Positions 23,902-32,889 of a DNA stretch of 64,000 nucleotides are shown piece by piece. A program made the position numbers and the translations under genes. The DNA is from Paraburkholderia bannensis NBRC 103871. GTDB taxonomy: Bacteria; Pseudomonadota; Gammaproteobacteria; Burkholderiales; Burkholderiaceae. The stretch covers positions 310,001 to 374,000 of the forward strand of contig NZ_BAYA01000009.1 of NCBI RefSeq assembly GCF_000685015.1, given 5' to 3'. Position 1 is the stretch's first letter, and each line of letters starts with the position of its first letter. The notes under the pieces were generated by a model. That model was not told the origin of the DNA. It ran no database searches and saw only the letters and a program-made list of their open reading frames with translations.

Positions 23902-25620
23902 TCAGCGCAAATTCGTCTGGGCCAGTTCCACGACCTCATCGCCGCGCCCGCTCAGGACGGCACGCAGCATATACAGGCTGAAGCCCTTGGCCTGCGCCCA
24001 CTGTAGCTTCGGCGGCATGGCCAGTTCGTGCTTGGCCGTCACCACGTCTACGAGCGCCGGCCCGGGGTGCGCGAACGCCTCGCGCAGCGCATCGTCGAGC
24101 GCCTCCGACGTCTCCACCCGCACGCTGAACAGCCCCGCACCCTTCGCGATATCCGCAAAATTGGTCGCCGCCAGGTCCGTGCCCGTTTCCACGTAGCCGC
24201 CCGCCTTCATTTCCATTGCCACGAAACCGAGCGAACCATTATTCAGGACAACGATCTTGATCGGCAGGTCGAGCTGGCGCGCCGTCAGAATATCGCCGAG
24301 CAGCATCGACAGGCCGCCATCGCCCGACAGCGAAATCACCTGCCGCCCCGCATGCGCAGCCTGCGCGCCAAGCGCCTGCGGCATCGCGTTCGCCATCGAG
24401 CCGTGGTTGAACGAACCATGCAGCCGCCGGCGGCCGTTCATCGTCAGATAGCGTGCGGCCCAGAGCGTCGGCGTGCCGACATCGACAGCAAAGATCGCAT
24501 CGTCGGCGGCGAGCGCATCGAGGCGCGCCGTCACGTATTGGGGATGCAGCGGCTTGCCCGCGGGCGCCGGGCGCGCCAGGTCGTCGAGTCCCTTGCGCGC
24601 GTCCGCATAATGCCCGCGCGCCCGGTTGATGAAGTGCCGGTCGGTCTTGCGCGTGAGTTTGGGCGTGAGCGCGCGCAGCGTCTCGCGCACATCGCCGATC
24701 AGGCCGAGCGAAAGCGGCGCGCGTTTGCCGAGCGCCGCGGCATCGCGGTCGATCTGCACGATGTTCGCGTGCTCAGGATAGAAGTTGCGATACGGAAAGT
24801 CCGTGCCGAGCATCACCAGCGTGTCGCACGACATCATCGCGTGATAGCCCGAACTGAAGCCGATCAGCCCGGTCATGCCCACGTCGTACGGGTTATCCCA
24901 TTCGACGTATTGCTTGCCGCGCAGCGCATGCACGGTCGGTGCGCCGAGCGCATCGGCAAGCGCCACCACTTCGTCGTGCGCGCCCTTGCAGCCGCTGCCG
25001 CACAGCAGCGTCACCGCCTCCGAACGATTGAGAAGTTCCGCCAGCCGGTCGAGATCCGCCGTTGCAGGCAGTGTCGCGGGACGCTCGGTCTGGGCCCACG
25101 TCGGCTCTTCGTCGGGAGCGTCGAGTAACGCGACATCGCCCGGCAGCACGATCACGGCCACGCCCTTCTGGTCGATCGCCGTGCGCAGCGCCGTGGCCAG
25201 CACGCGCGGGAACTGCGCGGGGTTGGTCACGAGTTCGACGTAGTGGGCGCACTCACGAAAGAGTTCGGTCGGGTGTGTTTCCTGGAAGTAGCCCAGGCCG
25301 ATTTCCGTCGACGGAATGTGCGCGGCGATCGCCAGCACCGGCGAGCGGTTGCGATGGGCGTCGTACAAACCGTTGATGAGGTGCAGGTTACCCGGCCCGC
25401 AACTGCCCGCGCAGACCGCGAGCCGGCCGGTCGCCGCAGCTTCGGCGCCGGCCGCGAAGGCGGCAACCTCTTCGTGACGCGTGTGCATCCAGCGGATCGT
25501 GCCGAGCTTGCGCAGGCTCGCCGACAGTCCGTTCAGGCTGTCGCCCGTCACGCCCCAGATGCGCTCGACGCCCACTGTTTCGAGTGTCTTCGCCAGAAAA
25601 TCCGCAATCGTCTTCGCCAT
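23902..25620 (-). CDS. poxB: Pyruvate oxidase (ubiquinone-dependent pyruvate dehydrogenase)
   Basis: Thiamine-diphosphate and FAD flavoprotein that decarboxylates pyruvate to acetate and CO2 and passes electrons to ubiquinone at the membrane. 572 residues, the same length as E. coli PoxB. Motifs: GVERIWGVTGDSLNGL, HTRHEEVAAFAAGAEA (ThDP-activating Glu), GSCGPGNLHLINGLYDAHRN, and the ThDP-binding GDGGLSMLLGDILTARQLDL then NN GSLGFV. The C terminus (KGFSLYMLRAVLSGRGDEVV) matches the lipid-interacting tail of PoxB. GGAGGG before the ATG at 25620 sets the start. Divergent from rsuA. Confidence 0.93.
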   Translation of the reverse strand: MAKTIADFLAKTLETVGVERIWGVTGDSLNGLSASLRKLGTIRWMHTRHEEVAAFAAGAEAAATGRLAVCAGSCGPGNLHLINGLYDAHRNRSPVLAIAAHIPSTEIGLGYFQETHPTELFRECAHYVELVTNPAQFPRVLATALRTAIDQKGVAVIVLPGDVALLDAPDEEPTWAQTERPATLPATADLDRLAELLNRSEAVTLLCGSGCKGAHDEVVALADALGAPTVHALRGKQYVEWDNPYDVGMTGLIGFSSGYHAMMSCDTLVMLGTDFPYRNFYPEHANIVQIDRDAAALGKRAPLSLGLIGDVRETLRALTPKLTRKTDRHFINRARGHYADARKGLDDLARPAPAGKPLHPQYVTARLDALAADDAIFAVDVGTPTLWAARYLTMNGRRRLHGSFNHGSMANAMPQALGAQAAHAGRQVISLSGDGGLSMLLGDILTARQLDLPIKIVVLNNGSLGFVAMEMKAGGYVETGTDLAATNFADIAKGAGLFSVRVETSEALDDALREAFAHPGPALVDVVTAKHELAMPPKLQWAQAKGFSLYMLRAVLSGRGDEVVELAQTNLR

Positions 25621-25940
25621 GCTGCCCTCCACGTAAGCTGACACGCGCAGCGCGCGCCGCCTCGCGGCGGCCCGGCGCTGCGCTCTGGAAAATGGGGAAA
25701 TGAGCGGCGCTCGCACGACGATCCGGCTGCGCGCCCCACGCCGCTGCATTGCAGAACTGCAGTACGCAACTGCATCGCGCTACGTTACGCGATCCTCGCG
25801 AAACACGTCGTGAACGGAGTTCAACTGCAACCGGATTGGATGCAAGCCGCAAGGCAATCGTCAACGTGCGAAGCGTGGCGAGCCTAGCAGGGCCGCCGCT
25901 TCGCTAAAATGCTGCGGTTTCAAGTTGCCGGCGTTTCGTC
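25621..25940. promoter_or_regulatory. Divergent poxB/rsuA control region with phased CTGCA repeats
   Basis: 320 bp with no gene. CTGCA recurs at 25744-25748, 25757-25761 and 25770-25774, exactly 13 bp apart, two copies preceded by GAA or CAA. Another CTGCA is at 25825-25829, out of phase. The repeats lie about 125-155 bp upstream of poxB. A binding site array is possible; the protein is unknown. Confidence 0.4.
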
Positions 25941-26648
25941 ATGAATCTCGAAAGTATTCTTTTCTCGCAGGGTTTCGGCACGCGTCGCCAGTGCCGCGGC
26001 CTGATCGCCGATGCGCGCGTGGCCGTCGCGGGCGCGACCTGCACCGATCCGAACGCCGATTTCGACACCAGCGGTCTCGTCTTCAGCGTCGACGGCGCGC
26101 CCTGGCCGTTTCACGAGCGCGCCTATCTCGCGCTCAACAAGCCCGCGGGCTACGAGTGCTCGCGCGACCCGCAGCATCATCTGAGCGTGTTTCACCTGCT
26201 GCCGCCGCAGTTCGCCGAGCGCAACGTGCAATGCGTGGGACGCCTCGACCAGGACACGACCGGCCTGCTGTTGCTCTCCGACGACGGCCAGTTCGTCCAC
26301 GCCTTCACCTCGCCCAAACGCAAGGTGCCGAAGATCTATGTGGCGACGACCCGTCACCCGCTCGACGAGACGCAATTGCAGGCGTTGCGTGACGGCGTCC
26401 TGCTGCACGGCGAGCGCGCGCCGAGCGCGGCACTCGCGGCCAACGCGCGCGGCGAGCACGAACTTGAGCTGAGCGTGCTCGAAGGCAAGTATCACCAGGT
26501 CAAGCGCATGGTGGCCGCGGCGGGCAACCGTGTGGAGGCGCTGCATCGCGAGCGGATTGGCGGCTATGCGCTGCCGGAAGACCTCGCGCCGGGCACCTGG
26601 AAGTGGCTCGACGACGACGCCCTGGCCGCATTGCGCCATACGGGGTAA
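25941..26648 (+). CDS. rsuA: 16S rRNA pseudouridine(516) synthase
   Basis: Isomerises U516 of 16S rRNA to pseudouridine. 235 residues. An N-terminal S4 RNA-binding domain (MNLESILFSQGFGTRRQCRG) is followed by the synthase domain with LALNKPAGYECS, catalytic Asp in GRLDQDTTGLLLLSDDG (near residue 95), PKIYVATTRH and EGKYHQVKRMVAAAGN. The RsuA rather than RluB/E assignment rests on overall resemblance and is somewhat less sure than the family. Confidence 0.9.
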   Translation: MNLESILFSQGFGTRRQCRGLIADARVAVAGATCTDPNADFDTSGLVFSVDGAPWPFHERAYLALNKPAGYECSRDPQHHLSVFHLLPPQFAERNVQCVGRLDQDTTGLLLLSDDGQFVHAFTSPKRKVPKIYVATTRHPLDETQLQALRDGVLLHGERAPSAALAANARGEHELELSVLEGKYHQVKRMVAAAGNRVEALHRERIGGYALPEDLAPGTWKWLDDDALAALRHTG

Positions 26649-26802
26649 ACCACGGCGCATGCCGCGCGGCCTTGCCCAGCCGGGCGGCCGTGGTTCTCAG
26701 CGGCTGAATGCGCCCCTTTTGTGCCGCGCCGCAGCATGCTCTTCCTGACACCCCGCCCTATACTCCCTTAAACAACGATTACAAGTTTCAAGGAGGGGCA
26801 TC

Positions 26803-26991
26803 ATGGACATCAACGGTACGTTCGAGATTCCATTCGTGTTGATGGCTTTCATGGGTCTAGGGGTGATTCTGATTGGCGGCCTGCTGGCGTCGATGCACTA
26901 CCGGCATCAATACCATCCGAACCTGATCGGAGCGCTCATCGGGGCTTTGCTGTGCTTCCTCCTGATCGAGGCGCTGCCGGCAATCACGTGA
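26803..26991 (+). CDS. Small two-helix membrane protein
   Basis: 62 residues: MDINGTFEIPFVLMAFMGLG, a first hydrophobic helix (about 10-30), a short polar turn MHYRHQYHPN, and a second helix LIGALIGALLCFLLIEALPA. AAGGAGG lies six or seven bases before the ATG, a very strong ribosome site. Not recognised as a characterised family. The 154 bp upstream contain no other gene; it is probably its own unit. Confidence 0.72.
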   Translation: MDINGTFEIPFVLMAFMGLGVILIGGLLASMHYRHQYHPNLIGALIGALLCFLLIEALPAIT

Positions 26992-27024
26992 ACGGCACGC
27001 TTGCGCCGCGCCGCCCGCCCGTGT

Positions 27025-28152
27025 TCACGGGCCCGGCGGCTGCGTGCGCACGGAGCCATCCAGAAACGCATCGACGTCGGGATAACGCAAACGCACGCGC
27101 AATTCGCGCGTGAGGCGCGTATTGTCGAGGCGGCGCGATTCCCGCATGAACGACAGCAATACCGGGTCGAGTTCGCGCTCGGCGACCTCGCGGCTCACGC
27201 GCGGCGCGCGTTCCAGGCCGAAGGCGTCCGCCACGCGGTCGAAATACTCCCCCATCTTCAATTCGCTATCGTCGCTCGCATGCACGATTCGTCCCGCTTT
27301 GCCGTGGCTGGCCATGCGCAGCAGGATCGCCGCGAGATCGTCGGCGTGGATGTGGCTCGTATAGACGTCATCGTCAGCGGCAAGCGCGGGCGTGCGCTTT
27401 TCGAGCCGCGCAAGCGGCAGGCGGGTGCGCGCGTAAATGCCGGGAATGCGGGCAATGGTTGCCTTGAGCGCGCCGCGCGCGGTGGCGCGCCGAAGCTGGC
27501 GCTCGGCGGCCACGCGGCGTTTGGCGCGGGCGTTCGCCGGACGCGGTGTGCGTGTTTCGTCGATTCGCGCGCCGCCGCAATCGCCGTATACGCCGGTGGT
27601 GCTGGCATACACGAGCGTCGGACGGCTAGTCGCGCCCGCTTGCGCGCGCCGGGCTCGCCAGGTGCGCTCGGGTACAATGGTGGATGGTTTTGGCGTCGAA
27701 AAAGGTCGCGATGCCGGGTGCGCGGGTGGGAGTGCTAGTGGGTGCGATGGCGGGTGGCTTCTCCCGCTTGACGCACGCCGTAGCAGGCGGCTCGCAAGGC
27801 CGCTCCGCCCCGCTCGCGAAACCCGCGACGCCGGTTGCCGGCGTGTCTTGAGTGCCGCGATCAGCCTGCGGGTGCGCAAGTCGTCGTCGCCGTCTTTCTG
27901 CGGCGGCGCCAGATGCAGCACCGTGCCGGCCAGGCCCGCAAGGCGCGACAAGCGCGCGCGCTGGTCGAGATCGCCCAGCACGGGCACGGCGCCGGCGGCG
28001 CGCAGCAGGTCGGAGCGCTCGGCGCGACGCGTCAGCGCGAATACGCGGGGGCGCGAGCGGCGCGCCTGCAACTGGGCGGCGCAGCGCAGACCGACGTCGC
28101 CGCAACCAACAATAAGGATGCGCGCACGGCGCAGGATTCGTGTGGCAATCAT
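27025..28152 (-). CDS. NAD-dependent epimerase/dehydratase-like protein
   Basis: 375 residues, atypical SDR with an N-terminal Rossmann dinucleotide site RILIVGCGDVGLRCAAQLQA and the usual motifs YASTTGVYGD, RIPGIYA, YTSHIHADDLAAIL and HASDDSELKMGEYFD. Similar to YeeZ-type proteins of unknown substrate. About 65 residues (roughly 103-170) between strand segments are a Ser/Pro/Arg-rich low-complexity insert (RRQPASRVSRAGRSGLASRL onwards) not expected in the fold. Divergent from the ferredoxin-reductase gene. Confidence 0.78.
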   Translation of the reverse strand: MIATRILRRARILIVGCGDVGLRCAAQLQARRSRPRVFALTRRAERSDLLRAAGAVPVLGDLDQRARLSRLAGLAGTVLHLAPPQKDGDDDLRTRRLIAALKTRRQPASRVSRAGRSGLASRLLRRASSGRSHPPSHPLALPPAHPASRPFSTPKPSTIVPERTWRARRAQAGATSRPTLVYASTTGVYGDCGGARIDETRTPRPANARAKRRVAAERQLRRATARGALKATIARIPGIYARTRLPLARLEKRTPALAADDDVYTSHIHADDLAAILLRMASHGKAGRIVHASDDSELKMGEYFDRVADAFGLERAPRVSREVAERELDPVLLSFMRESRRLDNTRLTRELRVRLRYPDVDAFLDGSVRTQPPGP

Positions 28153-28254
28153 GGTGGAGCTATTTTATCCGCCGCCGCCCGCCGTGACCTGCGACGGCCC
28201 GAACCGGCTCCAGCCGGTTCATCCCCCGAATGACAGACTTACGCTTTCTCGAAT

Positions 28255-29286
28255 ATGGCTTTCAACGTAACGCTTAAGCAAAGTGGCCGGCAATTCCAGG
28301 TCGAGCCCGACGAAACGGTTCTGAACGCAGCCCTGCGTCAGGGCGTCGGCATTCCCTACGGCTGCAAGAACGGCGCGTGCGGCTCGTGCAAGGGCACCGT
28401 CTGCAGCGGTGAAGTCGAGCAGCGCGCTCACGCGGCCTCGGCGCTGTCGAACGACGAACGCACGCGCGGCATGGCGCTCCTGTGCTGCGCGACGGCGCAA
28501 ACCGACCTCGAAATCGACATCCGCGAAGTCGCGGGCGTCGGCGACATGCAGGTGCGCAAGCTGCCTACCCGCATCGCCGCCATCGAGCGCCGTGCCGACG
28601 ACGTCGTCGTGCTCAAGCTGCAACTGCCCGCCAACGAGCGCCTGCAATACCTCGCCGGCCAGTACCTCGAATTCATCCTCAAGGACGGCACGCGCCGCTG
28701 CTACTCGATGGCCAGCGCCCCGCACGAGGAAGGCCCGATCGAGCTGCATATCCGCCACATGCCCGGCGGCAAGTTCACCGACCACGTCTTCACGCAGATG
28801 AAGGAGCGCGACATCCTGCGCTTCGAGGCGCCGCTCGGCACCTTTTTCCTGCGTGAGGATTCGGACAAGCCCATCGTGCTGCTGGCTTCGGGCACGGGCT
28901 TCGCGCCGCTCAAGGCGATCGTCGAGCACGCGGTTCACAAGAACCTGAACCGCCCGATGACGCTCTACTGGGGCGCGCGCCAGAAGAAAGACCTGTACCT
29001 GATGGAGCTCGCCGAACAATGGGCGAAGGACATCCCGAACTTCCGCTTCGTGCCGGTGCTCTCCGAGCCCGCCGCCGAAGACGCCTGGAGCGGCCGCACG
29101 GGCTTCGTGCACCGCGCCGTGATCGAGGACCTGGCCGATCTTTCCGGCTACCAGGTCTACGCATGCGGCGCACCGGTGATGGTGGAGTCGGCCCAGCGCG
29201 ACTTCACGCAGCATCACGGCCTGCCCGAAGACGAGTTCTACGCGGACTCGTTCACGAGCGCGGCGGATCTGGCGAACGCGGTTTAA
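28255..29286 (+). CDS. 2Fe-2S/FAD oxidoreductase, CDP-6-deoxy-glucoseen reductase-like
   Basis: 343 residues with three domains. Residues 1-95: plant-type ferredoxin with the cluster motif CKNGACGSCKGTVCSG and a fourth Cys in MALLCC. Residues 100-200: FAD domain with RRCYSMASAPHEEG. Residues 205-343: NAD(P)H domain with VLLASGTGFAPLKAIVEH and a C-terminal YACGAPVMVESAQRDF. Electrons should run NAD(P)H to FAD to cluster to an unknown acceptor. The AscD-like name is by similarity; no dideoxysugar genes are near, so the real role may be as a general reductase. Confidence 0.85.
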   Translation: MAFNVTLKQSGRQFQVEPDETVLNAALRQGVGIPYGCKNGACGSCKGTVCSGEVEQRAHAASALSNDERTRGMALLCCATAQTDLEIDIREVAGVGDMQVRKLPTRIAAIERRADDVVVLKLQLPANERLQYLAGQYLEFILKDGTRRCYSMASAPHEEGPIELHIRHMPGGKFTDHVFTQMKERDILRFEAPLGTFFLREDSDKPIVLLASGTGFAPLKAIVEHAVHKNLNRPMTLYWGARQKKDLYLMELAEQWAKDIPNFRFVPVLSEPAAEDAWSGRTGFVHRAVIEDLADLSGYQVYACGAPVMVESAQRDFTQHHGLPEDEFYADSFTSAADLANAV

Positions 29287-29376
29287 GGCGTGGCCTGGCG
29301 GGTCGTTGCGCGCGCAATGCACGGGCGCGACGCCCCGCCGTCATGAAAATTTCTTCGCCGCCCTGCACATTGACGG

Positions 29377-29406
29377 TTTACATCGCCGATCCGCTTGTCG
29401 TATTCT
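29377..29406 (+). promoter_or_regulatory. Promoter of the argD-type leader
   Basis: TTTACA (29377-29382), 18 bp, TATTCT (29401-29406). The expected start of transcription (about 29413) falls on or beside the ATG of the leader ORF at 29414, which has no ribosome site, so the leader may be translated leaderless. Confidence 0.55.
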
Positions 29407-29413
29407 TGCGCCC

Positions 29414-29464
29414 ATGAACCGCATCCTGTCCGAACTCCGACGTCGCCGCTCGCCCCATCTCTAG
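29414..29464 (+). CDS. Putative Arg-rich leader peptide
   Basis: Sixteen codons, MNRILSELRRRRSPHL, then TAG at 29462-29464. Four consecutive Arg codons, CGA CGT CGC CGC, occupy 29438-29449. It is followed 70 nt later by a strong terminator and then by an ArgD-type aminotransferase gene. The bases from the last G of the stop codon onward (29464-29472) can pair with the terminator, so ribosome position could decide between terminator and antiterminator. Reading as an arginine-sensing attenuator is inference. Confidence 0.5.
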   Translation: MNRILSELRRRRSPHL

Positions 29465-29534
29465 GGCCTGGCTAGTCGCGGACGCGCGTTGCGAAGGGTT
29501 TCACCCCAACAGCGCACAGGAAGTTCGAATCACG

Positions 29535-29567
29535 AAAGCCACGGCCAGCCCGTGGCTTTTTGTTTTT
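29535..29567 (+). terminator. Terminator in the leader of the argD-type gene
   Basis: AAAGCCACGG (29535-29544), loop CCAGC, CCGTGGCTTT (29550-29559), then TTGTTTTT. Perfect 10-bp stem. It lies 54 bp before the aminotransferase ATG with promoter and leader ORF upstream. A competing pairing exists: GGGC-C-TGGC (29464-29472, one bulged C) with GCCAGCCC (29544-29551), which would break this hairpin. Confidence 0.75.
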
Positions 29568-29621
29568 CTGCCGTATCGTTATCACCCCCTTTTTTGCAAT
29601 CCCATCGCGGAGCCCGTTGCC

Positions 29622-30806
29622 ATGAATTTTTCCGAGTACCCGATCGAGTCGCTGATGTACATCACCAACCGGCCCGAAATCGTTTTCACGCATGGCAAGG
29701 GGTCGTGGCTCTACGACAACGAAGGCAAGCGCTATCTCGACTTCATCCAGGGCTGGGCCGTCAACAGCCTGGGCCACGGCAACGAAGGCATGATCGAAGC
29801 GCTCGAAAAGCAGGCGCGCCTGATCATCAACCCGTCGCCGGCGTTCTACAACGAGCCGATGGCCAGGCTCGCGGGCCTGCTCACCGAGCATAGCTGCTTC
29901 GACAAGGTGTTCTTCGCCAACAGCGGCGCGGAAGCCAACGAAGGCGCAATCAAGCTCGCGCGCAAGTGGGGCAAGAAGCATCGTGACGGCGCCTACGAGA
30001 TCATCACGTTCGACCACAGCTTCCACGGCCGCACGATCGCGACGATGTCGGCGAGCGGCAAGCCGGGCTGGGACACGATCTACGCGCCGCAAGTGCCGGG
30101 CTTCCCGAAGGCCGACCTGAACGACATCGCTTCGGTCGAAAAGCTCATCACCGGCAAGACCGTCGCCGTGATGCTCGAACCGATCCAGGGCGAAGGCGGC
30201 GTGATCCCCGCCACGCGCGAATTCATGCAGCAACTGCGCGAGCTCACGAAGAAGCACGGCATCCTGCTGATCGTCGACGAAGTGCAGACCGGCTGCGGCC
30301 GTGCGGGCACCCTCTTCGCCTACGAACTGTCGGGCATCGAGCCGGACATCATGACGCTCGGCAAGGGCATCGGCGGCGGCGTGCCGCTCGCGGCGCTCTG
30401 CGCGAAGAAGGAAGTCTGCGTGTTCGAAGCGGGCGACCAGGGCGGCACCTACAACGGCAACCCGCTGATGACGGCCGTCGGCTATTCGGTGATTTCGCAG
30501 CTGGTCGCGCCGGGCTTCCTCGAAGGCGTGCGCGCACGCGGCGAATACCTGCGCGAAAAGCTGCTCGAACTGTCGGCTGAACGCGGCTTCCAGGGCGAGC
30601 GCGGCGAAGGTCTGCTGCGCGCGCTGATGCTCGGCAAGGACATCGGCCCGGAAATCGTCGAAAAGGCGCGCGTCATGCAGCCGGACGGCCTGCTGCTCAA
30701 CGCGGCGCGCCCGAACCTGCTGCGCTTCATGCCGGCGCTGAACGTCACGAACGAGGAAATCGACCAGATGATGGCGATGCTGCGCAACATCCTCGATTCG
30801 CTGTAA
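29622..30806 (+). CDS. argD: Acetylornithine transaminase-family aminotransferase
   Basis: Class III PLP aminotransferase, 394 residues. The ArgD subfamily makes N-acetylornithine from the semialdehyde in arginine synthesis and often also acts on succinyl-diaminopimelate. Seen: DFIQGWAVNSLGHGN, FFANSGAEANEGAIKLARKW, FDHSFHGRTIATM, LIVDEVQTGCGRAGTLFAYE and the PLP Lys in MTLGKGIGGGVPLAAL (near residue 250). GGAG precedes the ATG. The Arg-codon leader upstream would fit an arginine role. Close paralogues (AstC, GabT-like) exist, so substrate is probable rather than certain. A GNAT gene follows after 18 bp. Confidence 0.87.
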   Translation: MNFSEYPIESLMYITNRPEIVFTHGKGSWLYDNEGKRYLDFIQGWAVNSLGHGNEGMIEALEKQARLIINPSPAFYNEPMARLAGLLTEHSCFDKVFFANSGAEANEGAIKLARKWGKKHRDGAYEIITFDHSFHGRTIATMSASGKPGWDTIYAPQVPGFPKADLNDIASVEKLITGKTVAVMLEPIQGEGGVIPATREFMQQLRELTKKHGILLIVDEVQTGCGRAGTLFAYELSGIEPDIMTLGKGIGGGVPLAALCAKKEVCVFEAGDQGGTYNGNPLMTAVGYSVISQLVAPGFLEGVRARGEYLREKLLELSAERGFQGERGEGLLRALMLGKDIGPEIVEKARVMQPDGLLLNAARPNLLRFMPALNVTNEEIDQMMAMLRNILDSL

Positions 30807-30824
30807 TCAGGCGGAGCGCACGCG

Positions 30825-31283
30825 ATGTCCATCACGATCCGCGTTTTCGATCCGGCCGATACCGAAGCCGTGCTCGCGCTCTGGCTCCAGGCGTTCCCGG
30901 AGTACAACGACACGAGCCGGCCGCACCGCAACCCGCGTCTGTCGATTGCGAACAAACTCGGCACGCAGCCGGAGCTGTTCTTCGTCGCGGCGGATCGGGA
31001 CGGTGCAATCGTCGGCACGGCGATGGCGGGTTACGACGGGCATCGCGGCTGGCTTTATTCGCTGGCCGTGGCGCATGAGGCGCGGCGTCTGGGCATCGGC
31101 ACGCGACTCGTGCGTCATGCCGAAAGCGCGCTGGCCGCGATGGGCTGCCTCAAGCTCAACCTTCAGGTGCTCAGCGACAAGCCCGAAGTCATCGCGTTCT
31201 ACGACGCGCTCGGCTATCGCGCGGACGCCGTCGTGAGTCTGGGCAAGCGCCTGAGCGTGCAGGAACCCGCAGCCGTCGCCTGA
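30825..31283 (+). CDS. GNAT-family acetyltransferase, YpeA-like
   Basis: 152 residues, single GNAT domain. The acetyl-CoA loop is seen as RRLGIGTRLVRHAESALAAM near residue 88, preceded by LYSLAVAHEA and followed by KPEVIAFYDALGYR. Members of this group acetylate small molecules or proteins; the substrate is unknown. Only 18 bp separate it from the argD-type gene, GGAG precedes its ATG, and a terminator follows, so the two form one unit. Confidence 0.87.
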   Translation: MSITIRVFDPADTEAVLALWLQAFPEYNDTSRPHRNPRLSIANKLGTQPELFFVAADRDGAIVGTAMAGYDGHRGWLYSLAVAHEARRLGIGTRLVRHAESALAAMGCLKLNLQVLSDKPEVIAFYDALGYRADAVVSLGKRLSVQEPAAVA

Positions 31284-31318
31284 CGCGAAACTCGCTACGC
31301 GCTCCAGCAAGCGATAAA

Positions 31319-31353
31319 AAAAGCCGCATGAGCATCACGCTCATGCGGCTTTT
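31319..31353. terminator. Bidirectional terminator between GNAT gene and livF
   Basis: AAAAGCCGCATGAGC (31319-31333), ATCAC, GCTCATGCGGCTTTT (31339-31353). Fifteen-base perfect arms; ends the argD-GNAT unit and the liv operon. Confidence 0.92.
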
Positions 31354-31383
31354 GTACTTTGGCGGCCCGAAGCCGCTTATGAC

Positions 31384-32099
<716 letters not shown>

Positions 32100-32100
<1 letters not shown>

Positions 32101-32876
32101 CAGTGAACTCCCGCGCCCAGATATGCTTCGATCACCTTCGGGTCTTTCTGCACGTCCTGCGGCAGACCTTCGGCGATCACCTTGCCATAGTCGAGCACTG
32201 TCATGCGGTTGCACAGGCCCATCACCAGTTTCACGTCGTGCTCGATCAGCAGGATGGTCTTGCCATCGGCGCGGATCTTGTCGAGCAGGCGCGTGAGTTC
32301 GACCTTCTCGGTCGCGTTCATGCCGGCTGCCGGCTCGTCGAGCGCGAGCAGCTTCGGATCGGTCGCCAGCGCACGCGCGATTTCCAGGCGGCGCTGGTGG
32401 CCGTAGGAGAGATTGCGCGAGGTGTAGTCCGCGTATTGCGCGATGCCCACGTATTCGAGCAGCTCGATGGCGCGCTCCTTGATCTCGCGCTCTTCCTTGC
32501 GCTCTGAGGGCGTCTGGAACACGGCGCCCAGCAGGCCGTGCTTCGTACGCACGTGACGGCCGACCATCACGTTTTCGAGCGCGGTCATGCCGCCGAACAG
32601 ACGGATGTTCTGGAAGGTACGCGCGATACCGGCCTTCGCGACCTGGTACACGGCGGTCGGCGTATAGGCTTCGCCGTCGAGCTTGAACTCGCCCGAATCC
32701 GGCGTGTAGAGACCCGTGATCACGTTGAAGAACGTGGTCTTGCCGGCGCCGTTCGGGCCAATCAGGCCGTAAATGGTGCCTTCCTCGATTTGCAGGCCCA
32801 CGTCGGACAGCGCCTGCAGGCCGCCGAAGCGCTTGTTCACGCCCTTGACGGACAGGCGGGTTTGCTTGTTGCTCAT
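32100..32876 (-). CDS. livG: Branched-chain amino-acid ABC transporter ATPase LivG
   Basis: 258 residues, partner of LivF. Walker A GPNGAGKTTFFNVITG near residue 40, the Liv/Urt-specific GIARTFQNIRLFGGMTALEN, signature LSYGHQRRLEIARALA, Walker B LLALDEPAAGMNATE, and EHDVKLVMGLCNRMTVLDYG. Third gene of livHMGF, 13 bp after livM. Confidence 0.95.
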
Positions 32877-32889
32877 ATGTGTGGCCCCC

